From contig OZ023212.1 in assembly GCA_963995525.1 (NCBI GenBank), positions 15,073,597 to 15,137,596 on the forward strand: a DNA stretch of 64,000 bases, written 5' to 3'. Under the pieces are notes generated by a model. The model was not told the origin of the DNA and did not search any database. It was given only the letters and a program-made list of their open reading frames with translations. Origin of the DNA: Escarpia spicata. Lineage: Eukaryota > Annelida > Polychaeta > Sabellida > Siboglinidae. A program made the translations under genes and the position numbers. Below are positions 1 to 14,375 of the stretch, piece by piece (within the stretch, counting starts at the first letter, position 1; every line of letters starts with the position of its first letter).

Positions 1-2
1 TA

Positions 3-140
3 AGTATTGGAAATCTTGACAAGTGGCAAACAACATGTCATCAAGGTGGATGCCTATGCACCGCTGGAAGGGAGATGTTAGATTATTGGTCGGTTGGTTC
101 TGCTGAGCCTGATGCTGTAATAGGACATGCTGAAGAGTAG
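3..140 (+). CDS. Possible terminal coding exon cut by the window edge
   Basis: A frame is open from the window start to TAG at 138-140, encoding SIGNLDKWQTTCHQGGC and ending GSAEPDAVIGHAEE. Its composition is less AT-biased than what follows, which looks like 3' UTR. Forty-five codons without a stop could be chance. No family is recognised. Confidence 0.3.
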   Translation, partial: SIGNLDKWQTTCHQGGCLCTAGREMLDYWSVGSAEPDAVIGHAEE

Positions 141-2724
141 ATATTGACTTAGGCATCGGAGCCAAGTCAACACAAGAGAAACATTCAATGTATTTTCAAT
201 GTTGCCAACAGAATCTAGACACTATAAACTTGTGTGTAGCTACAATGATACAAAATGTGTAGATCAGGTCTATGCGACACAGGAGGTTAACTAATGTCAG
301 AATGAATTGTACCATTAGCCTGTAGATTTGAATTCTTTGTAATTTTGCTTAATGTGTACACATTTTCTAGCAGTAAAATGTTGTCATTGAATGGTGAAGG
401 GCAAATTCATAAAGAAATGTTAATATGATGGCGAGATGAGGTAATTATGTGCAATCATATCACTAGATCATGCCAGCAGAAGTGATGGTCTGATGCAATG
501 TATTTATTGATCGCAAATGCCAAATATGCCAAATATTTATTCAATATTTTTCCACACAGAAACAGAGTTGTAGGGGAAAGAAATCTTGTGATGTATTTTA
601 TTAGAATGTGCAACATTTTACATGTCCCATGCCTGCTTTTGTAGTTTTGTAGAGTTGGATGAACCATGTGTGGTTTAACGATATATATGTTCAAAATACT
701 GCATTGTTGCCTTATATTTTAAATGCCAGTACGTTATAGTGAAAATGTCAAAAGCACATGGTAAAGAAACGTTAGGTTTTCGTAGTATTATTCAAAGATT
801 TATCAACATGCTCGTCTAACTGTGGATATCTGACCTGGTGAATACTAGATGCTCATTCGTTCCAAGATGAACACAGTTTATGGTGTGTATATCTACATTT
901 AGCTGGGTAATGTTGGGTTTTTGGCCATATTGGTGGTACTAGGCAAAGTTCACTCGATGCAGATATGTATACTATCAATAGTAACTTGTGTATTATTTAT
1001 TTTTATATTAAGAAATAATGTTTCCTCAAGAAGAGCATTATTTTGTCATTCCCTAACTTTAAATTGTTTGAAAAATTTGACATTCAGTAACACTATCTCT
1101 TAAAACTTGTATTTAAAATAAATCTCAAGGTGGCAATAACAGCACAGATGTCACTGGCCACGTATTGTTGAATATAATACACCTTTATGGTAAACACATC
1201 AAGAACTGGCAGTATGGTAATTAAGCAAAATGCAAGCCGATTTGTACTTAAATCTAGAGAAGTGAAAACAAAAAGACTAGTCACTCATTACCTCTGATCA
1301 TGGGATGAAGTAAAAGAGAATTGCCTGTTTTAATACACATGTTTGTCTGAAAATATTGTTGTCATACCAATTGCCAATGCCTAATATTATTCAACATGTG
1401 TGTACATGATTACAGATATGTCAATAAATTTGTTACAAAAATGTTAACTTGTTATGACAAGTGTTAATATGATAGTGAAACCCTGATAATCTAGAAACCA
1501 TAACGTCAGGACATAATATACCTTGCAATATACCTGATTAATTTTCTTTTAAAATCCATAATTTGCTGTGCTATTTCCAATAGTTGTTTAAGTGGAATTA
1601 ACTTAATTTAGATGGAGTTATTGTAAACGGCTGAAATTACTGAATGGAGTAAGCGTATGTGTGCACAACCAGTAATGTATGAATAGACATCAGCAGGGAT
1701 CGAACCTGCCACACACAACACTGTTGTCACAAACAACAGTCCAACAGTTTTTAAACAAACAAATGACATAGTATGTCTGCATTTACAACACAATACTCTA
1801 ATAGCATTCAGTCACAAATATATTGTTTACATTGTTGCAAAAGTCATATGGTACATACACGTATCTGCAATTTCATAAACGAGTGTTAATGTTTCACAAA
1901 AGAAATAATGTCGTATGTTTGTATAATTTGACAGAAAAATAATACAATATATACTTGTTACGAAACTTTCTGAACAAACATATAAACCCAATTTTTAAGT
2001 GTTAGGTTCCCAACTGGGTATATCCCAAGTAATCCCCTTGGGTAACACGATGAATCCACATGAATCCTTGGGAGGAAATTTAGTGTGACGATAGACACGT
2101 CACCAAAAGTGTATTTGCAGTGTCACGAGTGTATATGCAGAACACTATCAATTGCTTTACTACATGTATCATTATATTTATTAAATATTCACATACATTA
2201 ACATGTGTTGTTATTTTATTAGTTTTAGAAAACTTGTATTTTATGTGTAAATAACGAATCGATACCGCTATGCTACGAATATAATAATGTTATAGATGTA
2301 TCCACTTTCAAGTGTAGATTTCAAGTCCACGTATTACTATTCATTGATGACCCGGCACATCTTTTTAACAGTGTCACTAAAATGTTGAATACGTGTTTTC
2401 AAGTTCCACACCAAGCACATTATACTCACTAGTGATGCACTAGTAGACGGTTAAGTCCATAAAACAGCACTCACCTTTAGATTACTGAACATTCTTCATT
2501 ATAGTTCGTATTCATTAGCACTCACTCTTGTTCTTCATCACCCTATTCTGGGTGACCCTGCGTGACTGGCCGCGAGCGCTATGTATATGCCAGTTAACTC
2601 TGTCTTCTTCTTTGTGACAAAATGTCCTATATCAAACACAATGACCTCGAGCCATTTCAAACAGGCCAAAGGATAGCTCTCATAATCTCACTACTACTCA
2701 ACCATACGTTCTGAAATAACATCA
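141..2724. other. AT-rich intergenic DNA, nothing assignable
   Basis: No convincing exon or repeat is seen. A tRNA-B-box-like GGTTCGATCCCTG lies on the - strand near 1690-1710, probably a SINE remnant. Confidence 0.5.
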
Positions 2725-2784
2725 TGTGCGTGTGTATGAGTGTGCGTGCGCGTGCGCGTGCGCGTGCGCGTGTGCGTGTGCGTG
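2725..2784. repeat. GT/GCGT microsatellite
   Basis: Alternating purine-pyrimidine GTGCGTGCGCGTGC repeat, a potential Z-DNA former. Confidence 0.85.
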
Positions 2785-3104
2785 ACATGTGTCCCTATAC
2801 ACTGTGTATAACAGTCAACTTTCTACATCCCCAGGAGAGGAATACTTAAGGCAATTTTATCAGGCCAACCTTTATATTATCTGCTAAGGGAGTAGAACGA
2901 TGTCACATTGTGCAGGTGACTTGTGAAAGACCATGCATTGTCATTTATTATCTAGGGGTGAAAAATGTCCTCCTGTGAAAGAGAGCCAAGTCACTTGTTG
3001 ATGTCAGCAGGAGAGCTAAGCACAATAAACATGCCTCTGCAATCAAATATAAAAATAGGGCCAGAGCAGGTCTGGAGACAACAAATAAGGAAGAAATAGG
3101 AACA

Positions 3105-4085
3105 GAGCAGGTCAGATATGTTTGTATGTTTGATAATAGAATGCTGATGCTCTTTGTTAATTCGTTTAAGACACGAGGATGGAGGCCATCAAGTCCTGAT
3201 GGTTTAAATGTCTTTAGTTTTGAAATGCTAGTTTTTTTAAGTTTTGATATGCCAGCATCGATGGGTTGATGTTGGAAGATTCCATTGTGTTATAAAAACA
3301 AAAAAAGGTTCTTCCGGGATATCTCCTTCTGGTTCTCTCATAATTACCGAGGAGAAGTAATTGGCTAACACCTATGTTTGTCCAAGTCCGCCGAGTTTGT
3401 CATGTCATCTTTGTTTTTGTTTTCTAGAAAGTTGGGTATTTCCGTTTATGTCTTAATTTTTGCCCTTGCATACTGCCAGATTATGTTTTATTTGATTAAT
3501 TATATCATTTTCATACAGTTTCTGTGCTTTTCTTGTCAGTCTCCTGACCTAATAGCGCAATCGGCAAGATTCCTCTTAAGCTTGGATATCTTTGGTAAGA
3601 AGATATTCTTCCACAATCTGTTTTTCCTTTTGATTTTAGCTCGCGTTTGAATGAATGGTCACTTCTTCCTAATGCTGATGGAGTCTCGACTGTTGAGATC
3701 TCGGTGTATTCACTAGTGATTACAAGGTCAAGGAGCAATAGTTCGGTTGTACACTTACCTCTAGTGGGCTCTGCAATATGTTGCACCAAGTAAGTCTCGA
3801 TTTTTTTTATTTTTTATTAATTTAAATTATTTATCTTCAGTACTAGCTGCTGTAGTTGAGATTATTTACTAATCAATCTACGGGTAGTTGAAATTTCCAA
3901 GTATAGCAGAACATTTGAAAAACATTTCTCACTTATTGTATCCAGTAATTTCTTAAGGTTTTCACAGTTCTCAAAATGCAAAACAGTGCTTCATTCAACT
4001 CAACATCAAACTGGTGTACTTGAAATGCCAAAAAATTTTGAATAAACAAGAACATCCCTCTGCCTCTGCCTTCACTCATGTTCAC
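3105..4085 (-). mobile_element. Degraded CR1-like LINE: endonuclease tail and N-terminal reverse transcriptase
   Basis: Reverse-strand translation gives pieces in the right order but in several frames. An ILGNFNYP block lies near 3890 (compare the GDFNYP motif of apurinic endonuclease domains). HIAEPTRGKCTTELLLLDLV with LGRSDHS at 3785-3665 is the end of the endonuclease domain. FKPSGLDGLHPRVLNEL near 3210-3155 matches the PGPDGLHPRVLKEL motif that opens the reverse transcriptase. Stops and frameshifts between blocks show it is dead. It abuts another LINE fragment pointing the other way. Confidence 0.7.
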
Positions 4086-4249
4086 AGTTTCCATATAATA
4101 CAATTCCAAGTTGAATTCCTGCGAGGTAAGTTATCTTTTAAAATGTGTAGGCTTTACTTCTGATATTGCTATAACATGTGGTGGAGTTGAGTGTTTTTTT
4201 TTATTTTTACGTTTTAGTCCAGTTAGTTCTTCTTTTGTCAGTGCATCGG

Positions 4250-5235
4250 CATTTGTAAACCATGCAATTATTTCTTCTGTACATGCACGGGTAAGAGTAA
4301 ATATCACATTTTCAAATTGGCAGGAGGTAATCAGTCGAATACCACAAGGATCAGTGATTGGCCTTCTTCTTTGTGTAATATTCACAAATGATTTGCGTGA
4401 TGTTATAAAGGTCTCTCATATTTTCTTGTTTGCGGATGATCTGGTGCTTTTTATTTCTATTTATACCGAAGAGTACCGCACAAAACTGCAATAAGATCTG
4501 ATCTCTGTCGAACGCTGGACAGATACATCACTTTTGAAATTTTATCCACATAAATGTATCCATATGAGAATTGGATCATTATTCACAAGGAATAAAGCCT
4601 ATTCATTGGGAAACAACCAGACAACACTTATAAGTATGGACAATGTGAAAGTTATTCGAGTCACTTTCGATCCATTGCTTGCATTTGAAGCATATAGGTC
4701 ACAACAAAAATAATCAAGCCAATTCGATGATGGGGATAATCCGACGTATTTCCGATCACGTGGACGAAAAGTGTTTTTCTACAACTAAGTCCATTCTTAA
4801 TGAAATATATTACAGCTCTTGAAAATGGTCGGCGCAGAGCAACCAAATTAATTCCTGATTTCAAAGACCTTGAATAGAAAGAACATTTACAGAGACTGAA
4901 ATTACCTACTCTGTCATACAGTCGCCACACGGGAGATATGATTGAAATGTATAAGATACTAACAAGGAAATATGATCCAGCAGTCGTATCCAATGTTGTT
5001 ACTTTGGGAGCCAACGAAGCACATATGAAAGGGCACCACCTAAAATATATAAATAAAGATGCCGATTAAATATTAGAAATAACTCATTTATATACAGACG
5101 CACAGACGTATGAAACAGTCTCCCACGGTCTGTGATTGACGTTTTACCGATGCAGTCGTTTGACACAAAAATAAATAAGTTATACCAAAACCACCCTATG
5201 GAAACTGAATACACTGCCCCACTCCTATCTTAGAT
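4250..5235 (+). mobile_element. Degraded CR1-like LINE: C-terminal half of reverse transcriptase and 3' region
   Basis: Forward translation shows RIPQGSVIGLLLCVIFTNDL and then FADDLVLF (4429-4452), the catalytic palm motif. Across frames come RTKLQ.DLISVERW, KCIHMRIG, MMGIIRRISDHVDEKCFST, RRRATKLIPDFKDLE, LKLPTLSYSRHTGDMIEMYK and KYDPAVVS, the usual CR1 C-terminal series. Several stop codons interrupt it. Confidence 0.75.
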
Positions 5236-7026
5236 TGTTTCAGACTCAGACGCATGCACACAGTCCGAGCATATGTCAAAAGCGAGAGGTGGCACGTAAG
5301 AGGCAGATGCAGTAATCCCTAGTCAAGCCAGAAGAGGACGTGTAAGAACCTGTAAGATGTTATGCACTTTACTTTTCAGGTCTTGAAAATGGCCCAGCAA
5401 CATTGAAGTTAATTTTTGAAAAACAAAAAGAGAGAATCCGGAAGTGGGAGACACTGGAGCCGTTACTGCCTATGATACAGAGCTAACTGCACCAATGATC
5501 GGCTCGGGACATCTCATCCGGAGCTCCTTACAACCCTACTCTGGAGAGTAGTGTCACAATCCTGATCTCTCACAGTTGACCCACAACCGTGTGGTAGCAC
5601 TCTGCAAGGGAGGGTTAAATCGGGACCTAAGCCATCCATGCCACGTGATATAACCCTATCTATTGAGCGCGTCAAGCTGCAATTAACATATACAATTTAC
5701 CTGCCTTTATACCCTGCCAAACACAGGCAGCCGGAATTGTGGTGTGTGAACTTCAATATTAATTAAACTTGCATATCTACACTTATTAAGGTTATTTATT
5801 CGTTAGAATAGTATTAAAACTTCGGTCATATGTTATGTTATACGATATGATGCAGTAAACGTGTGTATACGCGGCATAAGTAATATTACTAATTTATTAT
5901 AAGTATTATGATGTATGCAAGTTCATGGATAGTATTGGTTGACGACGACAGGGGGTGAATCCAATATGGCCGCACACAGTGGGGAAACTTCCAGAAATCA
6001 AATCATATTTATTGTCTATGTATTATACCAACAACTTTTGTTCAAGCATAATACACAGTGCGGTATTAATGGTTAATTAATAAGGAAGAGAGATGGTGTT
6101 CGAACTTATGTTTATTCCGCCGTAGTGCGTAGCATTAAACAATGTTTAATTAGTGCATTATTTATTTGTGCCTTAAGTGACGATACATTTGTTTCTAGTA
6201 CTTTGATCACTGCCAAATAATATAACTATAATCAGCCAAGCACAAGCGTTATGATTGGCAAGATGTTCTACGAACACATTACGCCAGTGAGTATGTACGT
6301 GTATGTATATATATGTGTCTACATTATGGTACGATACAAAAGTTAAGTTTAAACACAATAACCATGATCATTTCTTGCGCACGCGTGCCTGCCGCCGTGA
6401 ATAGAAAATCAACAATAACCCATTTTCTTGTTGTACCCAAAGGCAATATGTAGAACAGAATACAACTACTTGATGCTCTAAACAAATGAAGTCCCTACCT
6501 TCCTTCCCGTTTGAAGCCATCTTGCAATGGCTACCCCTTCACGCTGTCTTTTCCGGCATTTGTTTTCATATCCTATAGTGTGTTCCACTGTTGAAATCAC
6601 CTGTTAAACGAAGCATCATATCGAACGTCAAGCGAATATTGTTTGTTACATACATATAATGTGCGCTGGAACGACGCAAGTCAACCACCAACCAGTTAAG
6701 TCAGTGTTGTACTGAAACCCGTCGTGTGACCTATATTTCAACCACTGTTTTCCTATTGGTCGATTTACGCTTACCAGATACACGTTTACAACAACTGTCA
6801 GGTGAAATTCGACAGAGGTAGTCATACTAAATTCAAGCTAAATTCAAGCTAAAATCAAATTAAATCCTCTTGGCATGTGATTAGGAAAGAACCATTGTTG
6901 GGCTCGCACGTGATACCTATAATGTTCACCGGTAGGAATCAATGCTTTGTCTCTGAGGTAATGCACCATGACGTTGCTTGTGGACAAAGCACAGTTGGCA
7001 TGCCTATATGAATAGTCTTGTCATTC
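5236..7026. other. Intergenic DNA, nothing assignable
   Basis: Short frames only, with AT-rich composition. No motif, RNA gene or element end is recognised. Confidence 0.5.
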
Positions 7027-7226
7027 NNNNNNNNNNNNNNNNNNNNNNNNNNNNNNNNNNNNNNNNNNNNNNNNNNNNNNNNNNNNNNNNNNNNNNNNNN
7101 NNNNNNNNNNNNNNNNNNNNNNNNNNNNNNNNNNNNNNNNNNNNNNNNNNNNNNNNNNNNNNNNNNNNNNNNNNNNNNNNNNNNNNNNNNNNNNNNNNNN
7201 NNNNNNNNNNNNNNNNNNNNNNNNNN
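7027..7226. other. Assembly gap (200 N)
   Basis: Exactly 200 N at the edge of an (AG)n microsatellite; probably a placeholder length. Confidence 0.99.
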
Positions 7227-7780
<554 letters not shown>

Positions 7781-9894
7781 GTGGACTGGCGTACGTAATA
7801 TGTAACAGACTTATAGACTGACAGTCCAACAGACAAATATAGAAGATGGGAGAGAGTGGGGGAGTTGAAGAAGGGGAGACAGGGAGAAAAACAGACATAT
7901 TTTGTATAGAGAGAGGTAGGGGCATGGATACAGACAGACAGTGTGCTAGTTGCGACTACAACATAGTCAACCAACGCTGCACTACTAAGTTGCGTCGGCT
8001 GTTCTAATATATCATACGTGTTAAACCCCATGTAATAGGTCACCCTATAGATACTTGTCTGAACTTGTACATACAACGAATCGGATAAATTTGTTTTAGC
8101 TAAGTACTTCTTTTAACTAATAACTATCACATTATCTAAAGTCAAACGTATGCACACGACGTACCTATGCACCACAATAATTAGTTAAATGCATGTTAGA
8201 TATGTAAGTAGTCTGTAAACACAATTTAACATTATACGACACAACACTCCTACAATCGTCATACTATAGCTGGCATGCTCGAAGAGACGGGTAATGGGGC
8301 AACTTAACTTTCGCATGATTCGAATAATATCACTATTACATATAACATATATACATGAAAAATAACTCACCAGGCCGTGAATATTGATACTCGTAATAAG
8401 GAGCCGAGAGAACTGTACGTATATATTTGTGGATACGTTCATGATCCCTAGCAAACTGCGACTGGGTGTGGCTCGAGCTACATTACCCGCGTCTGGCGCA
8501 TGACATAACAATAGCCTATACAACCGCTTGCACGAAACAATTCCACCAGGGTTACATAATATAGTATACTTGTTGTGTCCAGATTCTTTGTGGGGTCGTA
8601 CATGTAAACCGGCCCAAAACTCGAACGGATTATATGCCCACGAACATTATAATTTGTAAGTTAACAACTTCATATTTACTCGTTTCCAAACATGTTTTGT
8701 TCCAACAATTACCACCTTCGTGAATTGCACGCATGACTTGATTTTGACTAATGATTTGTTTTGATTTGTTTGCTCTATAGTGTGTTTCAACCAACATGCA
8801 ATAAATATTAAATGCAATTACTGCCGAATATTCCAAAAATCTCAGATGTCATCAGACGTAGAAGACTCCGGTAACTTGGGCATGTGTGTCGTCTACCAAA
8901 CGAAAACTCTCTGATCGTAGCTTTCATACAAGCTTTTTGTGTATTAGAAGATTTGTTTTTTGAAGCGCAGTAATAACCTCCTGTCCTAATAACCTCTGTA
9001 TGCGCTTTACAATTTACCCCTGACGCACCCATTTCTTCTTACACCTTTGTGAGAATTAATTATTACTTTTAAGACACAAATATCAAATACATTTTCGAGT
9101 ACGCGTAAAAGGAAGCGTTATGCAACTAGGCAATAAAATATTGCGTTACTTGTATACTCGCTGTTAAAGATGAAGGCACAGCTCATAAAATATCAAAGTG
9201 TTTATTGATGATTTATGCAATATAACATCGTAATATTTTGTATATTCATAACATCATAATTGTTAACTCTAACCAAATTGCATACTACCGGACATGACAT
9301 CGGAAGACGGGGGAAGGTTCACGTTTTGTGGATCCTTCGTTTTCGCGGAGTGTGTCTCGCTACCTGTGCACTGTTCTAATGGCATATCAGCTCAACATTT
9401 TAACAGGCCTGAAGTATCCACACTGGCACCGCAAGATATGAGCATAGTATGTCGATAGTTGATGTAGACTGTCAGACTCTTAATTAAGATTACATGTCCG
9501 ACGACTGGGAACTGCAAAATAAAGCAACTTGCTATTGATCGTGTATCCAAGTGGAAGGTATGCTATTAAGATATAGTTTAGAAAGAAGTTATTTTGTTTT
9601 AAGACGACCATGAAATGTGATTATGTTTCAAAAACCAGTTTGTCCCTGCCTGACAGATATATATATAACCTCAATTATACGCACGCAATCACGCACGAAC
9701 GCTGGATATGTGACATAACCTTTACTTTAATAAGGTATAACGCATATATTCTAGCTGGTGATGAACCATTTTGGCGTTGATAATTAAGTTAACAAGTTCA
9801 AAAGTTGCAGTCACTATGGTCAAGCTGAACAAAAGAGTATGGAAAAACAATTTAAGTTGCTCACTGAGAACACAAGTATAACAGCCTACCATGC
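7781..9894. other. Intergenic DNA, nothing assignable
   Basis: Random-looking short frames on both strands; no domain or repeat boundary is recognised. Confidence 0.5.
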
Positions 9895-10200
9895 CTGAGT
9901 GTTGGACCGCCTACATGCGCCTAGTGCTGCATCACCTGGCAGGACCGTGTCCCTTACAGCGACATGCTGGACCGTGCTAGGATCCCAAGCATGTAGGCCT
10001 ACTCACTGCTGAGCCAGAAACGTCTCCGCTCGCTGGACCTGGCATGGACGATGGCCGCTTGCCGAACGTCATCCTCTATGGACAACTGGTCAGTGAGTGA
10101 AAACAGTGGGACGCACAGCCCTCAGATTCAAGGAGGTCTGTAAATTAAGCGCGACCTGTAGGCCAGCAACATGTCAGCTCTGAAGATTGGGAGGCAGAGG
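9895..10200 (+). mobile_element. Remnant of a non-LTR retrotransposon C-terminus
   Basis: In shifting frames the translation gives QDRVPYSDMLDRARIPSM, LLSQKRLR, RLPNVILYGQLVS and GRTALRFKEVCK. This resembles the C-terminal series seen in many invertebrate endonuclease/reverse-transcriptase elements (DRLPKxLLYGEL then RFKDVCKRDL). Stops and frameshifts are present. The GC content is higher than its surroundings. Confidence 0.6.
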
Positions 10201-10868
10201 CCGAAAATCACACTGCTTTATGCCCTTACAAAAATACCACTCAAATACAATTGGATGGTGCTAGGGTGTGTTATAGTCAAGGGTATTTGAATGGTCTTCA
10301 ATGGTATTTTGAATGGTCCTTGTAATTAACTCTTAATTAAGCTGACGTTAAGAATCCCTCTAGCTGATATTATATTTCTAGCACTACCTTCCAGAGACCT
10401 GACCTTATCATGAACTGTCTGTTTGCTCCGAACATATGCATAACAACTCTTGCTGTTATATTTTATATTATAAGTTAATAATCTCTTTGAATTTATAATT
10501 TCAGTTGTAACTTAGTTAAGTGCTTCTTTATAAATGTTGTAGTCTTCAACATTTCTACATGATTTCCATATCATTTGTTTGTAATAAATTTTGTTCTAAT
10601 GACTTCTTTCTGGATCGTTTCTCTTTTTTTGAACGAAACAAATTCATCGACGATGCACTCAATTTCACTGTAAGATATTCCAGCATTCTAGCTGTTACTG
10701 TCGTATTTTTCAGTGTGTTATTCCAGTCTATCTTTGCTAAATATTTCCTCATGTCCTTTTATCTTCCTTTGTAAAAACTTCTCCTGTACTGCTTTTTATT
10801 ATTCCTTTCTGATTTTATACTTTGATGGTAAAATGTATCTTGATGTGATCACTATATATACTCCATGC

Positions 10869-11063
<195 letters not shown>

Positions 11064-11392
11064 TGTATGTGTGCGTGCGTGCGCGGGTAGCGTCGAACAC
11101 TTAATCGGGCGATTCTGGGTTCGATTCTTCTTGCTCCCTTTTCGACTCTCGTTCGTTGAATCCAAAGACCGATGGGCATTTAGACTTATCCAACTGATAT
11201 GCATAGTATTATATTCATGGCTTTCTTTCCAGCGTTGAAAAGCGTGTTTTACACATATATTCACCCTGTCTACAGCTAGGTACTCTTTACATTCAGTTTA
11301 GTAAACTGGTGCAATGTGACATGGACGATTGGAAGTCTGGTGCTTTCTGCGCTCCACACAAACATTACACTAAGTGCTGATCAAGTACTTAG

Positions 11393-11503
11393 TGTACTAG
11401 GTGTACTTGGAGTACTTGGTGTACTTGGAGTACTTGGTGTACTTGGAGTACTTGATGTACTTGGTGTACTTGGAGTACTTGGTGTACTTGGCGTACTTGC
11501 ATG
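11393..11503. repeat. 18-base minisatellite
   Basis: About six units of GGTGTACTTGGAGTACTT occur, each with GTACTT halves in direct repeat. The open frame through it (GVLGVLGVL) is a repeat artefact. Confidence 0.85.
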
Positions 11504-11689
11504 ATTGGTTAGTCTCCTTTAGTAGGTGTATGGTCAGACACCTCAAACTCGTCTTAAATGCGCTCAATTAGACTGCTGCTATAATTTCTTCTGGAAACTG
11601 ATTCCAAGAGATGATGGCACGGTGCGAAGAAGTGTTTGCGTATATCAGTGCGTGAGTAGTGCTTGTGTAATTTTAGATTGTGGCCAGGG

Positions 11690-12008
11690 ACGGATCCAGA
11701 GATAATAAACCTCCACTGGTGGCCTACCAAATTCATATATTGGGTTGTCGGAGCCGAAGCTACAGCACGACTCCGCTAGCGCGTTGTCGGATCATGACAT
11801 TGGAAGACAGGGTGGGGGTAGGGGTGGAGGTGCTGTTGAAAATCAACCCGCGCCGCTGTAACTTCAACTGCTTCTAACCTAAACTAGGGCACATTCCAAA
11901 TGTTTAGGTGGAACACGTAACGGGGGCACTATATTAAGTGCTCGCCAAATCCAAAATCCCAAAGGTGTAGGGGGCGCGTGTCCCTCAGGCCCCCTGGATC
12001 CGCCTATG
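11690..12008. mobile_element. GGATCCAG-type MITE
   Basis: It begins GGGACGGATCCAGAG and ends GGCCCCCTGGATCCGCC, giving short GGATCCAG inverted termini. The interior has CTCCACTGGTGGCC, GTTGTCGGATCATGACAT and GGGGGCGCG tracts, shared with 36978-37227. Confidence 0.6.
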
Positions 12009-12182
12009 GTGGTCTCTCAAGATTTCCTGCTGATCGATTAAAACATTGATCTTGTATATTTTTTTTGAAGCCACTGGTATATTGGTATACTTCAAATGTG
12101 TCTGGCCTCGATCATGTCGCCTATGTTCCAAGGAAACATATTCAGCTGGTGTTCTGCTGAGTTTCAGCGCTCTCCTTTCCCC

Positions 12183-12540
12183 TCCATAGGCATGTCTAGG
12201 GGCGCATTGGGGGCACGTGCCCCTAGATCATTGGCGTTTGGCGTGCCCTCAGACCTTTTTGTATGGGCCCCCGTCACCGTGCCCCCTATAGACCATTTTT
12301 AATGTGTCCCCGTGACTGAAGTTACGGCCGCGCAGCGACGAAAAACATTCAGCAGCACACCCCCCTCTCACATCTTCCGAGTCGAGCCGAGAAAGCGGAG
12401 AAGCTGAAGTAACGGCGGCGCGGCAACAAACAATTTTCTACACCATTTGATTCGGCCGCCAGTGAAGGTTTTTGTCTCCCCCCCCCCCCTCCCCTCGACT
12501 ACCCTCTCTGGACACGCCCCTGACGCTCACCAAGTAGCAT
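12183..12540. mobile_element. Possible MITE with AGGGGCG ends
   Basis: The left end GGCATGTCTAGGGGCGC and right end GGACACGCCCCTGACGC are imperfect inverse matches. The interior is unusually GC-rich with repeated GCCCCC and GGCGGC tracts and a C14 run near 12479. It could also be two fragments. Confidence 0.35.
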
Positions 12541-13271
12541 CAACGGGGAATTCTATCTATTATTTTGTTCCAGACATTGGGCCTTGTTATGTATCCACAT
12601 GACCACCTCTCTAGATGGATCTCCTAGGCGATCTAGGCGAGTACAAAATTATCGGGACAGCACAAATCAATTTAATTGTATTCTGGTAGGCGGCGCCACT
12701 TTAAAACCACAACTAGACTGACTTCGCAGACTGGCTTAACAATGTACTCTTAATTTAAACTAATTACGCAGGAAACGGTTGTTCTTTCTATGATATCAGT
12801 CTCTGCTGTTTCATACGCAGAAGATAGTAATGACCGCAGTGCTAAACGATTTATCTGCTTAGCACTGCAAAGGTAAGAACGTAAACTTTGGGCGATAATA
12901 TGGACCGTTCATTTTGTTACAAAAAAATGACTTCCAACCAACTTCTTCCAATTGACCAACCAACTTCAATATTTTGTTGATATTAGGAGTTTAGAGAATG
13001 AGATCCCAGGGCACATGTGTAGAATCCGGACCCACCTCGATTTCACCATTATAACTTGAGTTTTGCCTAACTTTGATACGTCAGTTAGCCGGTATGACTA
13101 GTAAAAAAAAGGCGCACGACCACGAACGACCACGCACGACCAAAATGTATGTAGTGTTGGTAACCAAGCGGGCTGTTGGTGGCACGTAGGAGGTTTGTAT
13201 GTGCAGCTCGCCAAATTTCAGATATGTTCTTCACATTGGAGTAACAAAATTCGAAATTTTAATCATCGCTT

Positions 13272-13524
13272 GGGGTTTGACTAAAAGGCGCACGACCACG
13301 CACGACCACGAACGACCACGCACGACCACGAACGACCACGCACGACCATGTAATATAATGTGTTGGTAGATAGTTTGACCGTTGATGGTATATATAGGGT
13401 TTGTGTGTGCATTGTTAAAAATTTTGAGTCTGTATTTCACCCAGGAGTTACACAATTTAGGCATTTTATCCGATCTTCCGGACGAACATCTAGTCTTGGC
13501 ACCGTAGCGCCACCTGGCGAATGG
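13272..13524 (-). mobile_element. Right half of the inner (inverted) copy of the GACTAAAAGG family
   Basis: It begins with the reversed right terminus, followed by an expanded run of 12-bp CACGACCACGAA units (about 13284-13346). Then come landmarks shared with the intact copy in reverse: GTTTGTGTGTGCATTG, CACCCAGGAGTTAC and the GTAGCGCCACCTGGCGAATGG block, where homology stops. Confidence 0.7.
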
Positions 13525-13867
13525 CATTATAACTATAAGGATAATAAGAACATCGCAAAAGTGCTAAGTAACGGTAGTAACTTGCGAAAAATAAATGTTC
13601 TGTTAATTTAACAATACCAGTAAACCATAGATTAAAGATTTATTTTTGGCATGTTACTTTACCATTACTGTACACTTTTCGCGAGAAGGTATTTCTGGAA
13701 TTTCTTCATTGAGGCTTTGTCTTTTGATTGAGGATACGTATCGTACGACGTCCACCACTGTCACTGATCTGTCAGTATCAATGTCAACAGACAGCCGTTG
13801 CCACATAATCCGTTACGATTTTGCAAGATATTCAGCTTAATTGCTTCTATGTAACTAACTTCAAAAG

Positions 13868-14375
13868 ATCAATTATGGCATATTGGTGTGGGGTCATCAA
13901 GCCCATCGCATTTTTAAACTTACTTCAAAAGAAAGCAGTGCGAACAATTCTCACACAGATCCTATCTTTAAGGAATGTAAATTTCTTAAGTTGAATGACA
14001 TCTAAAGACTCCAACAGCTCAAATTTTATTACAAATTGATCAACAAGGTTATGCCAGAATACTTCAGTCATATTCCATACACATACAACTTTGCAATTCA
14101 CCAATATATATATATATATAACACACGTGGTAAAAACAACTTATTTATTCCCAGAGTTAATCATCAATATGCAAAAAAGTACATCAGACACAACATTATA
14201 CAAACTGTTAACAATACTCCAAATATCATCCTTGATAGAATTTATACACGTAGCTTATATGGTTTTTCCACTTACACAAAAAATTACTTTATCAAGAATT
14301 ATGAATCATGTTGTCATATTTCTAACTGTTACAACTGTCAATCTTAAATTAGAATTGAATAAACAAGAATATTAG
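13868..14375 (+). mobile_element. 3' end of a Jockey/RTE-like LINE reverse transcriptase
   Basis: Blocks in order are YWCGVIKPIAFLNLLQKKAV, SHTDPIFKECKFLKLNDI, LQQLKFYYKLINKVMPEYF, an open stretch with YNTRGKNNLFIPRVN (about 14121-14160) and a closing SNCYNCQS. This matches the usual tail after the reverse transcriptase in these elements. A frameshift near 13960 separates the first blocks, and no catalytic domain is present. Confidence 0.65.

Noticed and set aside
1670..1760. tRNA gene on the - strand (B-box-like GGTTCGATCCCTG)
   Set aside because: No matching A box or cloverleaf stems could be traced; more likely a SINE remnant.
11087..11140. tRNA-like stretch with GGGTTCGATTCTT
   Set aside because: No acceptor stem or A box at proper spacing; at most a weak SINE head.
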